Position numbers and translations under genes: made by a program. Shown in pieces: positions 45,801 to 59,600 of a stretch of DNA of 64,000 nt (positions are counted from its first letter, which is position 1; every line of letters starts with the position of its first letter). Source of the DNA: Limnomonas spitsbergensis (Eukaryota; Chlorophyta; Chlorophyceae; Chlamydomonadales); the NCBI GenBank assembly GCA_037349105.1, contig JAYJMM010000124.1, positions 3,456,001 to 3,520,000 of the forward strand, given 5' to 3'. The notes under the pieces are model-generated. The model searched no databases and was not told where the DNA came from. It saw only the letters and a list, made by a program, of their open reading frames with translations.

Positions 45801-48800
45801 CACCTCCTGCCCCAATACCCTCTCACCTGTTTGCCCCCCCCCTCCCCCTGCACAACCCCACACACTCTCATCCACTCATTGGTTCCCCTCCCTTCCCCTC
45901 CTGGTCACCTCCTGCCCCAATACCCTCTCACCTGTTTGCCCACCCCCTCCCCCTGCACAACCCTACACACTCTCATCCACTCATTGGTTCCCCTCCCTTC
46001 CCCTCCTGGTCACCTCCTGCCCCAATACCCCCTCACCTGTTTGCCCACCCCCCTCCCCCTGCACAACCCCACACACTCTCATCCACTCATTGGTTCCCCT
46101 CCCTTCCCCTCCTGGTCACCTCCTGCCCCAATACCCTCTCACCTGTTTGCCCACCCCCCTCCCCCTGCACAACCCCACACACTCTCATCCACTCATTGGA
46201 TCCCCTCCCTTCCCCTCCTGGTCACCTCCTGCCCCAATATCCTCTCAATTGTTTGTCCACCCCCCCCTCCCCCTGCACAACCCCACACACTCTCATCCAC
46301 GCATTGGTTCCCCTCCCTTCCCCTCCTGGTCACCTCCTGCCCCAATACCCTCTCACCACTCCACAGGAGGGCCTGATCGGGATCTCTGTCGCGCTGCTGG
46401 TTGGCCTGTTCATGATGCAGGTGAGGGGGCGCGGCAGAGTGGTGTGTGTGGGGGGAGGAGATTGAAGTGTTTTAGGGTGGAGAGTTAAGCCTCTTCTTGA
46501 TGCAGGTGAGGGGGGCGCGGCAGAGTGGGGAGAGGAGATCAATGTGCTGTCAGGGTTGAGAGTTTAGGGTTTAGGATTGAGGGTTTCCAGGATTGCGAGT
46601 TTGGCCTCTTCATGATGCAAGTGAGGGGGGCGGCAGAGCAGGGGGGGAGGGGGGTTAAAATGCTTTCAGGGTTGAGAGTTTGGCCTGTTCAGGATTTTTG
46701 GGTTAAGAAGTTGAGGCCCAATGGTCTTTTCAGGGTCTACAGGGTTCAGACGTTGAGGATTGAGGGTTTTCAGGGTTGAGAGTTTGGCCTCTTCGTAGGG
46801 AGGTTCTGGAAGAATGGGGGTTAACGAGGTTTAAGCGATTGCATGAAGGGTTCGGGATTCCAGGCTTGAGAGGGTATACTTTCCAGGGTTGTGAGATTAG
46901 GGTTTAGGATTGGGGGTTTGTATATAGATATTTGGGGTTTGGGGTTCCAGGGTTGAGTGTAGGGTTGAGGATTTCCAGGGTTTGGGGTTTCCAGGGTTTG
47001 TTTTTTTGTTGGGAGAGAGTTCAGGGTTCAAGGTTTCCAGGATTGTGTTTTCAGGGCTGTGGGTTGCTTGAGTTGCACGTTTCCAGGGTCCAGAGTTTTG
47101 AGTTTTGGTTTTTTTGTACGGCGAGAGTTAAGAGTATGTACTTCAGGGTTTAGGGTTAAGGATGTGTGTCTCTGGAATAAGGGCATCCTGATCTTCCTCC
47201 CATAAAATACCTCCCTCCGTTTTGCCTCCCTCCGTTTTGCTTCTTTGCCTTTTTGCCTTGCATAAACTCCCTCCCTCCTTTTTGCCTCCCTCTCTCCTTT
47301 TTGTCGCCCTCCGTTTTGCCTTGCAAAAACTCCCTCCCACCTTTTTGTCTTGCCAGGGCTTTGGCACCCGCATGGTGTCCAAGGTCTTCTCCCCGATCGT
47401 GTTGCTGTGGATCCTGTCCATCTCGGCCATCGGAATCTTCAACCTCTACATCAAAGGCCCCACCATCCTGCAGGTGGGGGTGGGAAGGGGGTAAGCAGCC
47501 GGGTAGGGGATTTGTGACTATGAATAAGGCATGGTTTGCAAACTTCATTTAACTTTCTCAAAACCATCTATCAAATTCAACGCAAGTCCTCAAGAAGGGA
47601 TTAGGGAGGAGCTGGGCACGGGCAACAGGAGGGAGCAGGGCTTATGGTCCTCGATGTTAAAGGCCCCACCATCCTGCAGGTGGGGGCGGGAAGGAGGCAA
47701 GCAAAGCCGGGTAAGGGAAGTAGGGATTAGGGATTAGGGTTTAGGGTTAGAGCTGAGAGCGTGCGTGCGGGGGTGGGGGGATGGAGCAGGGTTCAGGGAC
47801 CCATTCCTTGACAGCCCCATGATCTTGCAGGTCTGGGCGGGGTATGGTAGTGAGGGAGGGGTACGATTCTCCCTGTTTGTTAGTTCTGGGCGGGCCCCTC
47901 TAGAGGGACCAGTTAGTCTGTGTACTCCCTTGGCATGTAGGTTGCTCCCCCATGCCCCAGTAATTGGGGTTTGGGTTCTGAAAACCCTCATGAAGGCCCC
48001 ACGTATGGGCGGGCTGTCACGCGGGGGGATTCTATGTCTGATTCCATTTTTCGTTCTTGCTGCTTTTTGTGAATTCCTCCAACCGTGGCCTTTACAGACG
48101 TTGTTCTGGTTCTAGCGTCTACCAGTGATGCTTCTACCGGTCCTGGTTGGGCAGGACGCACTTTTGGTAATCAAAATAAAGATTACACAACCAGAGGTGT
48201 TTTCGAGAAGCGTCTATGAGGGCACGCCTACGAGGTGAAGCAATGTTTGTTTATTTATATATTTTTTCAGTTTAAAATTGTTGGTTAAGGTCCCCTTTGC
48301 TGCTGCTCCCATTTGTTTGCAGGCTCTGAGCCCCCACTGGATCATCACCTTCTTCTCAAACCACGGGGCAGACGGCTGGCGCATGTTGGGTGGGTGACAG
48401 GGAAGTTACAGCCAATCCGGTTTAGGGTGACTGCGGCCACACTGGTGAACACCATGCATTCCAGCTGCGCATCAGCTTTGCTCCAGCTACCCTGCAGCTG
48501 GTTTGGGGGCAGTACAAATGGTTGCCTGGTCCCAATCGGCCTAGCGGTTCATGCCCGCAAGGCGGCTCATCTCCATGTTGGTCTGACATTCATTTCAATA
48601 CAGACTGAGAACCGAAAAAAAACAGTGGAACCTGATGAAAACCAAAGCCCCTAAAATCCCTGAACCCTGAACCCAGAAAACGCAGTGCATGCAGCCTTGG
48701 GTGGTCCACCGAATAAGTCCGCACAGGCATCAAGCTTGAGTTATCGAATAGGTATTGCCATGCTGTGCATCATCAGTGGCTGATTACGTTCACAGCTATG

Positions 48801-51800
48801 CACCATGCACCATGGAGTATGCACCTTGCATCATGCACCATGCACCATGGAGTATGCACCATGCACCATGGAGTATGCACCTTGCGTCATGCACCATGCA
48901 CCATGGAGTATGCACCTCGCACCATGCACCATGGAGTATGCACCTCGCACCTTGTATCATGCACCATGCACCATGGAGTATGCACTTCGCACCTTGCATC
49001 ATGCACCATGCACCTTGCACTGTCAACCCTATCGTGTTGCTGACTAGGTGGCGTCATGCTCTGTATCAGTGGGTGTGAGGCCTTGTACGACAACTTGGAC
49101 AACTTCTCCCTGCCCTCGGTCAAGGTACAGTTTCGAGCTTAAGAGTTGAGGGATGGGGCACACTTACATGGGTTACCCCCCCCCCCCCCCCTCTCTGTTT
49201 CCTTCAGTCGTACCCAGCCCCCCCCCCCTCTGCTCCCTCCCTCTCTGCCCCCCCTCTCCTCTGTCCTAAACCTCCACCCTGCTGCCTCATGCTTTTCTCC
49301 CTTCCTGTCATACACCTTTCTTCTGTCGTGCCCCCCCTCCCCCCCCCCCCCCCACCATATTTCCTCCATCTGCCCCACCCACATGTTCTCCCTTATCTGC
49401 CCCCCCCCCCCACCACCATATTTCCTCCATCTGCCCCACACCCATGATGTTCTCCCTTATCTGCCCCCCCCCCCCCACCCACCACCACCACCACCATATT
49501 TCCTCCATCTGCCCCACCCCCATGATGTTCTCCCTTATCTGCCCCACCCACCACCATATTTCCTCCATCTGCCCCACCCCCATGTTCTCCCTTATCTGCC
49601 CTCCCCCCCCCCCCCCACCATATTTCCTCCATCTGCCCCACCCCCATGTTCTCCCGTATCTGTCCCCCCCCCCCTCCCCCACCATATTTCCTCCATCTGA
49701 CCCACCCCTATGTTCTCCCTTATCTGCCCCCCCCCCCCCCCCCCTCCCCACCACATTTCCTCCATCTGCCCCACCCCCATGTTCTCCCTTATCTGCCCCC
49801 CCCCCCACCATATTTCCTCTATCTGCCCCACCCCCATGTTCTCCCTTATCTGCCCCCCCCCCCACCATATTTCCTCTATCTGCCCCCCCCCCATGTTCTC
49901 CCTTATCTGCCCCCCCCCCACCACCACCATATTTCCTCTATCTGCCCCACCCCCATGTTCTCCCGTATCTGTCCCCCCCCCCCCTCCCCACCATATTTCC
50001 TCTATCTGCCCCACCCCTATGTTCTCCCTTATCTGCCCCCCCCACCACCATATTTCCTCTATCTGCCCCACCCCCATGTTCTACCTTATCTGCCCCCCCC
50101 ACCACCATATTTCCTCTATCTGCCCCACCCCTATGTTCTCCCTTATCTGCCCCCCCCACCACCATATTTCCTCTATCTGCCCCACCCCCATGTTCTCCCT
50201 TATCTGCCCATCCCCCTTCCCCACCATATTTCCTCCACCTGCCCCACCCCTATGTTCTCCCTTATCTGCCCCCCCCCCACCACCACCATATTTCCTCCAT
50301 CTGCCCCACCCCCATGTTCTCCCTTATCTGCCCCCCCCCCCTCTTCTGGTACACCTCCCCACTGATGCCCCCTTCTGCCCCCCTCTCCCCAGATTGGTTT
50401 CTGTGGGCTGGTGTACCCAGCAATCATGTTGGCCTACTTTGGCCAGGGAGCGCACCTGCTGCTACACCCGGAGGACGTGGCCACCGTCTTCTGGGACTGC
50501 TGCCCAACCCAATTGTTCTGGTGGGTTGGGTGGATTGGACAGGTTTGGGGTCTTAAACTTGTGGCCTACATCTAGTGTGTGTGTGTGGGGGGGGGGGGCA
50601 CCTGCTGCTACATCAGGAGAATGTGTCCACCGTCTTCTCCTGCTGCCCATACCAGTATTTCTGGTAGGTTGGATGGCTTGGGCGGGTTCGGGGTTTTAAA
50701 ATTGTGCCCAAAATCTAGTTGAGCGGGGGGGCACCTGCTGCCACATCCGGAGAATGTGGCCACTGTCTTCTACTGCTGCCCAGCCCAGATTTTTGGTGGG
50801 GTGGGTGGTTGGGGAGGTTTCAGGGTAAACATCCCGTACCCTAAAATCTAGTGGGGAGGGGAGGCACCTGTTGCTACACCCGGAGGACGTGTCCACCGTC
50901 GTCTGGGACTGCTGCCCAGCCCAGTTTTTCTGGTAGGTTGGGTGGGCTGGGCGGACTCGGGGTTTTAAACTTGTAACCTAAATCTAGTGGGGAGGAAGAG
51001 CACCTGCTGCTACACCCAGAGAATGTGGCCACTGTCTTCTACTGCTGCCCAGGCCAGTTTTTCTGGTGGAGTGGGTGGTTGGTGAGGTTTCAGGGTGAAA
51101 ACCCCGTGACCTACATCTAGTGGGGAGGGGGGGCATCTGCTGCTACACCCAGAGGACGCATCCACTGTCCTCTCTTGCTGTCCAGGCCAGTTTTTTGGGT
51201 GGGTGGGTGGGGAGGGTTCAGGGTAAAAACTCCTAAAATCTGGTGGGGAGGGGCATCTGCTGCTGCACCCGGAGGACATGGCTACCGTCTTCTGGGACTG
51301 CTGCCCAGCCCAGTTCTTCTGGTGGGGTGGTTGGGTTTGGGGTTTTATTCGTGTGACCTACATCTAGTGGGTAGGGCGCCTGCAGCCGCACCCGGAGGAT
51401 GCGTCCACTCTCTGTTGGGACTGCTGTCCAGTCCCTATTTTTGGTGGGGTTGACAGGTTAAGGGTACAGGGTGCAGGTTATATCTCTTATGTCTGCAACT
51501 TAGTGGGGAGGTGGGGACTGCTGTCCATCCCATTGTTATCTGGTGAGGTGGATGGCTGGAGCGGTTTCAGGGTGAAACCCTAGACTATAGTGGGGAGGGG
51601 AGCACCTGCTGCAGCATCTGGAGGATGTGTCCACTGTCTTGTGGGACCGCTGCTATGCCTTTGCACGGGGCTTAGCATCAGTCCAAGGGCATCAGGCCTA
51701 GCAGTGTTGGGACTGCTGCCAGGCCCCTGACTAAGGCATGGCAAGGGGCTTCAACATACGCCGCTGTCAGGGATGAGGACGTGTGTTGGAGGGATCTCCC

Positions 51801-53567
51801 GGTTGTGGCCGTCGCAATGGGTGAAGTTTCTGGTGGGCGAAAGGCGAGGGGGTTGGAGGCTGGGCTGGGCTGGGCTTGAAAGGAGAAGCCATGGGCCCTT
51901 GAGACTGGTGCTCTCCCTCTGCAGTAAATATTTCTCACCTTCGCCGTATTTCACGCGCCATTTCACAGGCCCATGCTGGTCATCTCCATCCTGGCGGCCG
52001 TGGTGGCGAGCCAGGCGGTCATCACGGGATCCTTCTCTGCTATTCGACAGGTCAGGGTGAGGGATGCCCTCCATTTGTAAAAGCGAAGTATGGATCTGGA
52101 GCCCATAGTGTGAACACAAGTGTGGGCGCGTGATGACTTTGGTAGGTGCGAGCGAGGCAGCCACAATGGGTTTCCTGTGCCATTCAACGGGACTGAGCAG
52201 GAGGCGGGGCCGGGAGAACCGCCTTTCACATGCTCGGTCGATTCGCTGCAGACCGTCATTGCCGGTTTATGGTTAGGATTTACAGTTAGGGTTTACGGTT
52301 AGGATTTTTTTTGTTTTTTTGTCTTCTTCTTCTTCTGCTCTCTCTCTCTATTGAAAGGTGGACCCTGAATTCCTGAACCTCCCTCCCTCCCCGCAGGCCA
52401 TGTCCCTCCACATGTTCCCCAAGCTCAAAGTGGTTCACACCGACAAACTGGTGGCTGGACAGGTGCGACAGCCTCAAAGGGTGCCTGCGTTGAGGGGTTT
52501 GGTTTCAAGGTGGTTCATGCCGACAAACTTGTGGCGGGAAAGGTACAGCCTCGATGGGTTCAGGGTTCAGAGTTTCAGGGCAATCCTCACTGACCAGCTG
52601 GTGGTACGGCAGGTACAGCCTCAAAGGGGGCAGGATGAGGACACATGAAGACATCAGGGTTGAAAGTTGATCCACGCAGGCAAGCTGCTGGCGGGACAGG
52701 TATAGCCCACCCGGTGCTTATATACTCAATCGACTACGCCCAGGGCGTTTTGTTCATTTGTGAACTGTTTTGCCTCCTTAATCCCACCAGGGCGTTTAGT
52801 TTGTTTGTCCAGTATTATCGTCTGCATTCCACACCCTCGCATGTTTTGTTAAATTTCTTAAATTATTATCGCCTCATCCAGCGAGGGATAGATGCCAGGG
52901 GTAGAGCACCATCCAGCGATGGATAGATGCCAGGGGTAGAGCACCATCCAGCTTCTATGCCTTCTCTGCCTTCTATGTATCCTGCCTCACGCCTCCCACG
53001 TGGCGCAGATTTCTTTATTTGTGCCTTCTATGTTTCTGATCTGTGTCTTCTATGTACCTTGCACGCACCCAGCCACACTATCCTATGTGTGTGTTTCAGG
53101 TATATATCGCCACTGTCAATTATTGCCTCATGGCTCTGTGCATCGCGATCGTCGTGGCCTTCAACGCTGACAGTGTCAAGCTGGGCAATGCTTACGGTAC
53201 GCCCCCCCCTCCCCCTCCCCAAGTTGTACAGAACCCTTAACCCTACATTCGACAGTGTCAAGCTGGGTGAAGCTTTCAGTACGCCCCCCCCCCCCTCCCC
53301 TCCCAATCCCTAGTTTGAGTAAACCTTTCATCTGTAACCTGACAGTGCCTGGTTGGGCAATGCTTACAGTACGCCCCCCACCCCACCCCCACCCACCCAC
53401 CCTAGTTCCAGTGACCCTCAACCCTGAACCCCAAAGCTGACAGTGCCAATCTGGGAAAGGCTAACTGTATGCCCCCCCCGACCCCCCCCATACACACCAC
53501 CACCACCCTCACTAGTTTGAGCAAACCCTGAATCCATGTACTCTCCCCGCTCACACTACACCACCAG

Positions 53568-53600
<33 letters not shown>

Positions 53601-56600
53601 CAGCTGCACTCTCACCCACCCACAGACTCACCTACTCCCTCGTCCTCTCCCGTAATTCATTATGTTGTGCCCAGCATCATTCTCATGACCACACACTTGC
53701 ATACCCCCCCCCCACTCCCCCCCATACCCCATACCCCCCCTCCCCTCCCACGCACACACCCCACACCCCACACCCCCAATGCACACACCCCACACACTCC
53801 CATACTCACCAACCCACTGCACATTTGTCTCCAACCTTACAGGTATCGCCGTGTCGAGCGTCATTCTCATGACCACTCAGTTCATGGTCCTGTACATGGT
53901 CGTGGAGTGGCGGCTCAATGCCATCCTCGTGGGGTTGTTCTGGCTGTTCTATACAACGATCGAGGCCACCTACCTTTCAGCAAACCTAATTAAGGTGACA
54001 GTTGGATGGTATATTTATTTATTTATAATACAGTTGGACGACGTGAATGCGTTTTGTAGTGTGTTGGAGTTATTGATCGGTACCTTAGACGGGGCGTCCT
54101 ATTTTTGTGTGTATGACGATGGAGGCCTCCTACCTGTCATCAAACCTTACTAAGGTGACGATTAAACTTCCGTTTTGACTGGGCTGCTAGGAGTTGTCAA
54201 CGCCCCCCTCCTCCCACCCCTCCGGTATCGATGTGTTAATCCCAGGAGGCCATAACCTACCAGTCATGAGGCTGACATTTTCGAGCTGCTATTTTCTTCC
54301 TTTTATCTTTTTTAGTTTCCGAAGCTGCTCTTCTTGAAAGGCTTGGATGATGTCCGCCTGTCTCATCAACGTTGTGCTGTTATCAATGGTTGAGCAACTC
54401 CTCTGGTTTTCTAAACCGATTCATAGCCTCAGCAGCTGATTGTTTTGACCAACTTTGACCACTGAGGTCAACTTATGCATAGAGGTCATTGCGAAGCTAC
54501 ATTTCTTATTTTCAACATTGTTTTGTTGACAGTTTCCATTTTTACTTGTTGATAAGCCAATTTAACTCGAATGCAAATAAGCACAAATGTGTCGCACACT
54601 TAAATTGACTTTCCAATTGGAAGGCTTTTTCAATTTGCACGCTTGTTCCCGTATTTTATTTAATTCTTGAATCGGCTCTGCAATAAGACTTTTGGCGGTT
54701 GACCAGGTAAAGAAGCCCTGCCCCAGTGATTTGTAACGTGTGATCGGTGCACACGCTTTTTTAACTTCACATTCTGCTACTTGCACAACACATGTACAGC
54801 CTGTTTATTTTGTGTACTACCTCCTGCTTTTCTGTACTGTCTGCTTTTTCTTATAGTACGTTTCTTGAACACCTTCCGATTTCTTTGGAGTGCCTGCTGT
54901 TTATCTGTTTTCCCTTGTGTACTTGTATGACTTGTCTGAATCCATACGCGTAGCTCCCTGTGTGTGCAACTCCCCAAGTGTAACTGCCTATGTGTAACTC
55001 CCCATGAGTAACACCCCATGTGTGAATCTTCATGTGTAACCCCCCATGTGTAACTCCACATGTGTATTTCCACATGTGTAACCCCCCATGTGTAACTCCA
55101 CATGTGTATTTCCACGTGTGTAACTCCACATTTGTAATATCACATGTGTAACTCCACATGTGTTACTTCACATGAGTGACTCCACATCAGGGAACTGGGC
55201 GCTGGTCGGCCACCGACGCCAGAAAAAAAGCCGGGAAAAAAACAAACCGACCACTCCGAAACCCTGGCATCGGCGACAGCCGATGCCAGAATGCTATTTT
55301 TAGGCCACTCGTCGGCGTTAGCCGACACGTTTTTACACGCTCGTCGGCGAAATCGATTATGTCGAACTTCGAGATCCAAGAGGGTCCTTTAGTTACCGTA
55401 GTCACGGACGTATTTCGTTATTTTGATCGTTCTTCAAGGAGCAACGAAATCAGTCGTGAAAATGTTTTTGACTGGAATTTTTCATGTTAAGGGGCAACGA
55501 ATCAAAAAAATCGCCAAAACTGCGACTTTTTAAGCAACAACGAAATTCGAAAATAACGAAACACGTCCGTGACTACGGTATCGAAGACGAAGTAGAAGCC
55601 CCAGTTCTAAATGCAGAAGAACAGAAGGCCAAGATGAAACTTACGTGGCAGCAGGGGCAGACCATGGAAGCTCCACCAATTAAGGCCAGCACATTCTAAA
55701 CCCTGATGTGTGATACTAGCACTGATGCCATCATGGAGGATCACATGCTGATGTATGTGCAGTGGGTGGACACAGGAACATTTCAGGTCCATGTCAATAA
55801 CTTGAGCACAGTCAAGGTGGTGTCCGCCTGTCCAGTGGCGCCTTGTCCATTTTCAATGGCATTCTTCAAGTCATGGCATGCTTTGGCCTTGACCCTAAGC
55901 TGAAAAGATGATTGGATTTGCTAGCGATGGGGCCTCAGTGTTTATGGGTCAGCATACGGGTGTGGCTGCCAGGCTTAAAAGAGGTTTCCTTGGTTAATGG
56001 CATTGCATTGTGTAGCTCACCGGTGTGATGAAGTTATAGTTAGTGTGCAAAAGAAAGTGTCATGTCTCAGAAATGTAGAGTGCATTGGCCCACAATATGT
56101 TCAGCAAGGTTCAGCAAGGATGTTAAGGCTGGCGATGAGCCCATTGCCAGGATGAGGATTTTGTTGGCGAGGAGGTTGAGGATTCCGACAACGACCTGCC
56201 TCTGGATGCCCTCGGCAGATAGCTTTCTTTCTTTTTGCCTTCAGGAGGTAGTCAGAATTGTGTAATCTTCTCCTAGACAGACGGGCCCCCGGTGTAACGT
56301 TCTTGGTGGGGAAAAATGACATCCCGCTGAACACATTTTCACACTTTTTCACACTGAACGAAAAAACCAGCCGACCGGAAAATAACACCTGTTGGCGTCA
56401 GCCGACCGAAAAAAAGTGGGTGGTCGGCGTCAGCCGACCTTTCTGAAAAGGCCCCCCAGGACCCTGCTCCACATATGCAACTCCGCATGCGTAGGTTTGC
56501 ATGCGTAGGTATGCATTTGTAACTCCACATATGTAAATCCCCATGTGTAACTCCACATATGTAACTCCACATATGCAACTCCCCATGTGTAACTCCACAT

Positions 56601-59600
56601 GCGTAACTCCCCATGTGTAACTCCCCATGTGTAACTCCCCATGTGTAACTCTCCATGCTTAACTCTCCATGTGTAACTCCACACATGTAACTCCACATAT
56701 GTAACTCCACATGCGTAACTCCACACATGTAACTCTACATATGTAACTCCACATGTGTAACTCCACATATGTAACTCCATATGTGTAACTCCATGTGTGT
56801 AACTCCACATATGTAACTCCACATGTGTAACTCCCCATGTGTAACTCCCCATGTGTAACTCTCCATGTGTAACTCTCCATGTTTAACTCTCCATGTGTAA
56901 CTCTCCATGTGTAACTCTCCATGTGTAACTCCACACATGTAACTCCACATGCGTAACTCCACACATGTAACTCCACATGTGTAACTCCACATATGTAACT
57001 CCGCATATGTAATTCCCCATGTGTAACTCCAAGTATGTTAGTCATCATGTGTAACTCCATATGTGTAACTCCACATGTGTAACTCCATATGTGTAACTCC
57101 ACATGTGTAAATCCTTGTGTGCAACTGTTGTTTCCAGGTGCCACAGGGTGGTTGGTTCACTGTGGCGGTCTCTTTAGCGGTAACCCTCATTTGTTTTGTT
57201 TGGCTCACCGGCCAGAGGGCAAAACGGGCCGCTCTGTCCAGGTGGGTGTTGACTTAATATGGGGAGGGGGTGGTGGTACCGCTGAAGGCAAGAGGAGGGG
57301 CATAGGGGGCAGCTCTGATAAGGTGGACAAGAGGCTGGGCAAGGTCAGGTAAGGCAGCTTGAGGCCATTGATAGGGCAGGGGGGAAGTTCTGCCCAGGTG
57401 GGCGTGGGGCCGGGAAATTTGGGTAAGGGTTAGGGGGAGGCAAGGGTGAGGGGGAGGCAAGGGGGAGGGGGAGGTAAGGGTTAGGGGGAGGCAAGGGGGA
57501 GGGGGAGGGGGAGGCAAGGGGGAGGGGGGGGCAAGGGTCAGGGGGAGGCAAGGGTTAGGGGGGGAGGCAAGGGTTAGGGGGATGCAAGGGTCAGGGGGGG
57601 GCAAGGGTTAGGGGGAGGCAAGGGTTAGGGGGAGGCTAGGGTTAGGGGGAGGCAAGGGGGAGGGGGAGGCAAGGGGGAGGGGGGGGGGGCAGAGGGGGCA
57701 GCATGTGGCAATGGGGGGGGGGGGGGTAGCCGCTCTTCCCAGTTGGGCGGGGGGCTGAGCAAACCCTTAATCCTAATCGCTTGAACCCTTAGACCGTAAA
57801 CCCTCAGTCCTGACGCTCAGCCCTGTCATCAGGTTTCAACCCTAAACCCTACCCTGACGCTCTGCCCTCCCATCAGGTTCAAGCCCTAAACCCTTGACCC
57901 TGACGCTCTGCCCCCTCATTAGGTTCAAACCCAAACACCCCGAACCCGACTGCTTAACGCCCAACCCCCTCATCAGGTCCAAACCTTTGACCCTAAACCC
58001 TAACGCTTAACTCTGATTCCCCCCATCAGGTCCCAGGGTCTTGCAAGCCTCTCTGACCTCATGGCGGCGGTTGAGGGCTGCCCGCTCTGCTCTCCGGCCT
58101 CCCCGACCCCGCTGCCAGCTCCGCTGCCATCCCCGGCCCAGCTACATCATTTCCCGCAGGATTCTTCCTCCAACCCCCAGCAGCCGGCGCCCCTTCTCAG
58201 GGCCCAGGCCGGCTCCAGAGCCAGTCTGGAGCCCTGGGGGCTACCAGAGGGGATGCCCCCCTCAGTGCTGCGCTCCCTGCGCACCGGCAGCGGGGCTGCA
58301 GATGATACCGGGGAAGGTGGCGGACTCGGCGGCAGACGACCCAGTGGTGGCGGCGGTGGCGGTGGCGGCGGTGTTGGCGGCGGCAGCGGACGACCCGGTG
58401 GCAGACGACCCAGCGGCGGCAGCAACGGGGCAGGAGGATACCTCTCGGTTGGCAGCAGTAAAGAGAGGGACCTGAAGGGTCTTTGCGGGGCCAGCGAAGG
58501 CAGAGGCAAAGGCAGGAGGGACGAGGAAGGGAACCACGACGGCAGGGGCAGCGCACCGGGCGGCGGCGGCGGCGGCGTGACCCGAGACGTTGTCGGAAAC
58601 GGGAGGACCGCCGGGGGGGTGGGTATGAGCGGCAGGGTGGGCCTGGCCAGGTCCTGCAGCGCAGCGGCCTTATCCTCTTGGGGCAGGCTGGCAATGCGCG
58701 GAATTGCATCGGATCGGGGCGTCGCGGCGGATCGGGGCGTCGCATCCGAGCAGGGAATCGCGACGGAGCGGGGAATAGCGGCGGAGCGCGGCGTCGCTAC
58801 GGAGCGGGGCGTAGCGGCGGAGCGGGGCGTTGCATCCGAGCGGGGCATCACGTCCGAGCGGGGCGTCGCATGGGAGCGGGGCATCAGGGCCGGCGCGCAC
58901 AGCAGCCTTCAGCGGCGGCACTCGACAGGGCTGGCGGGCGAGGGCAGCGCGAGCGCTTGCTTTGCGCGCGAGCCTAGGGAGCCGCTGCCGCTGCCTAAGG
59001 GGACGTCGTGCGCGGTGAGGGCCTGCATGTGCAAGTTCTGGATGACCTGCGCGACCCTGTTGAAATAAGCTGCAACATCCATTGTATGCGCTGGCAGAGT
59101 GATAAGTGCTCCAGTCCTGAGCTACAAAACCCTCCAGCCAAACCCGAAAGCCTATGGGCCCATCATTAACATTTATCATTTACATTCAACTGGAGCCCTA
59201 AACTTGTTTTAACCCCAAACCCTGGACATTTCACGTTGAAACCTTCATCAGGAACCTTGCACCCTATAAGTCCTGCACCCTAAACCATTCGCCCTGGACC
59301 CTTCACCCCAAGACCTCATGCCACCAAGCCTACTTTGTATATGTCTGCTGGTCATCTCAACCTAATCCCCTTGTCTTCCCCCCAGCCATCCCCGCCCTCG
59401 AAAGACATCTTATATGCCGAATGTAATGGCACTCTGCCGAATATATTGGCCTAAACCCTCCTGGGCCCCACACCTCCTCGGCCTGTCCACTCCCCCGCCC
59501 CACTCAACACCATGACCCGTGCCCTTTCCCTCCCTCCCGGTCCTTGTCCTGTCAGAGCCTCCCCCTCCCCCCCCCACACACACATGCTCCCCCCTGACCC

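Larger units (their letters stand above)
54950..57125. repeat. 12-bp gtaactccacat minisatellite, split by hAT element 3
   Basis: Units of (tgtgtaactccaca) occupy 54950-55187 and 56467-57125. The array ends just before KUP exon 14. The element at 55188-56466 interrupts it. Confidence 0.93.

Noticed and set aside
43984..46488. Two overlapping reading frames near 800 codons (CLPAYP and PSLPLLVTSCPNT repeats)
   Set aside because: Stop-free because of cctg/cctac and C-rich arrays. They run across the genuine exon 5 in wrong frames.
58147..58884. 245-codon minus-strand frame opposite KUP exon 15
   Set aside because: Arg/Pro/Ser composition is the mirror of the Gly-rich exon and its 18-bp repeat. 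The plus frame continues in phase from a well-supported exon.
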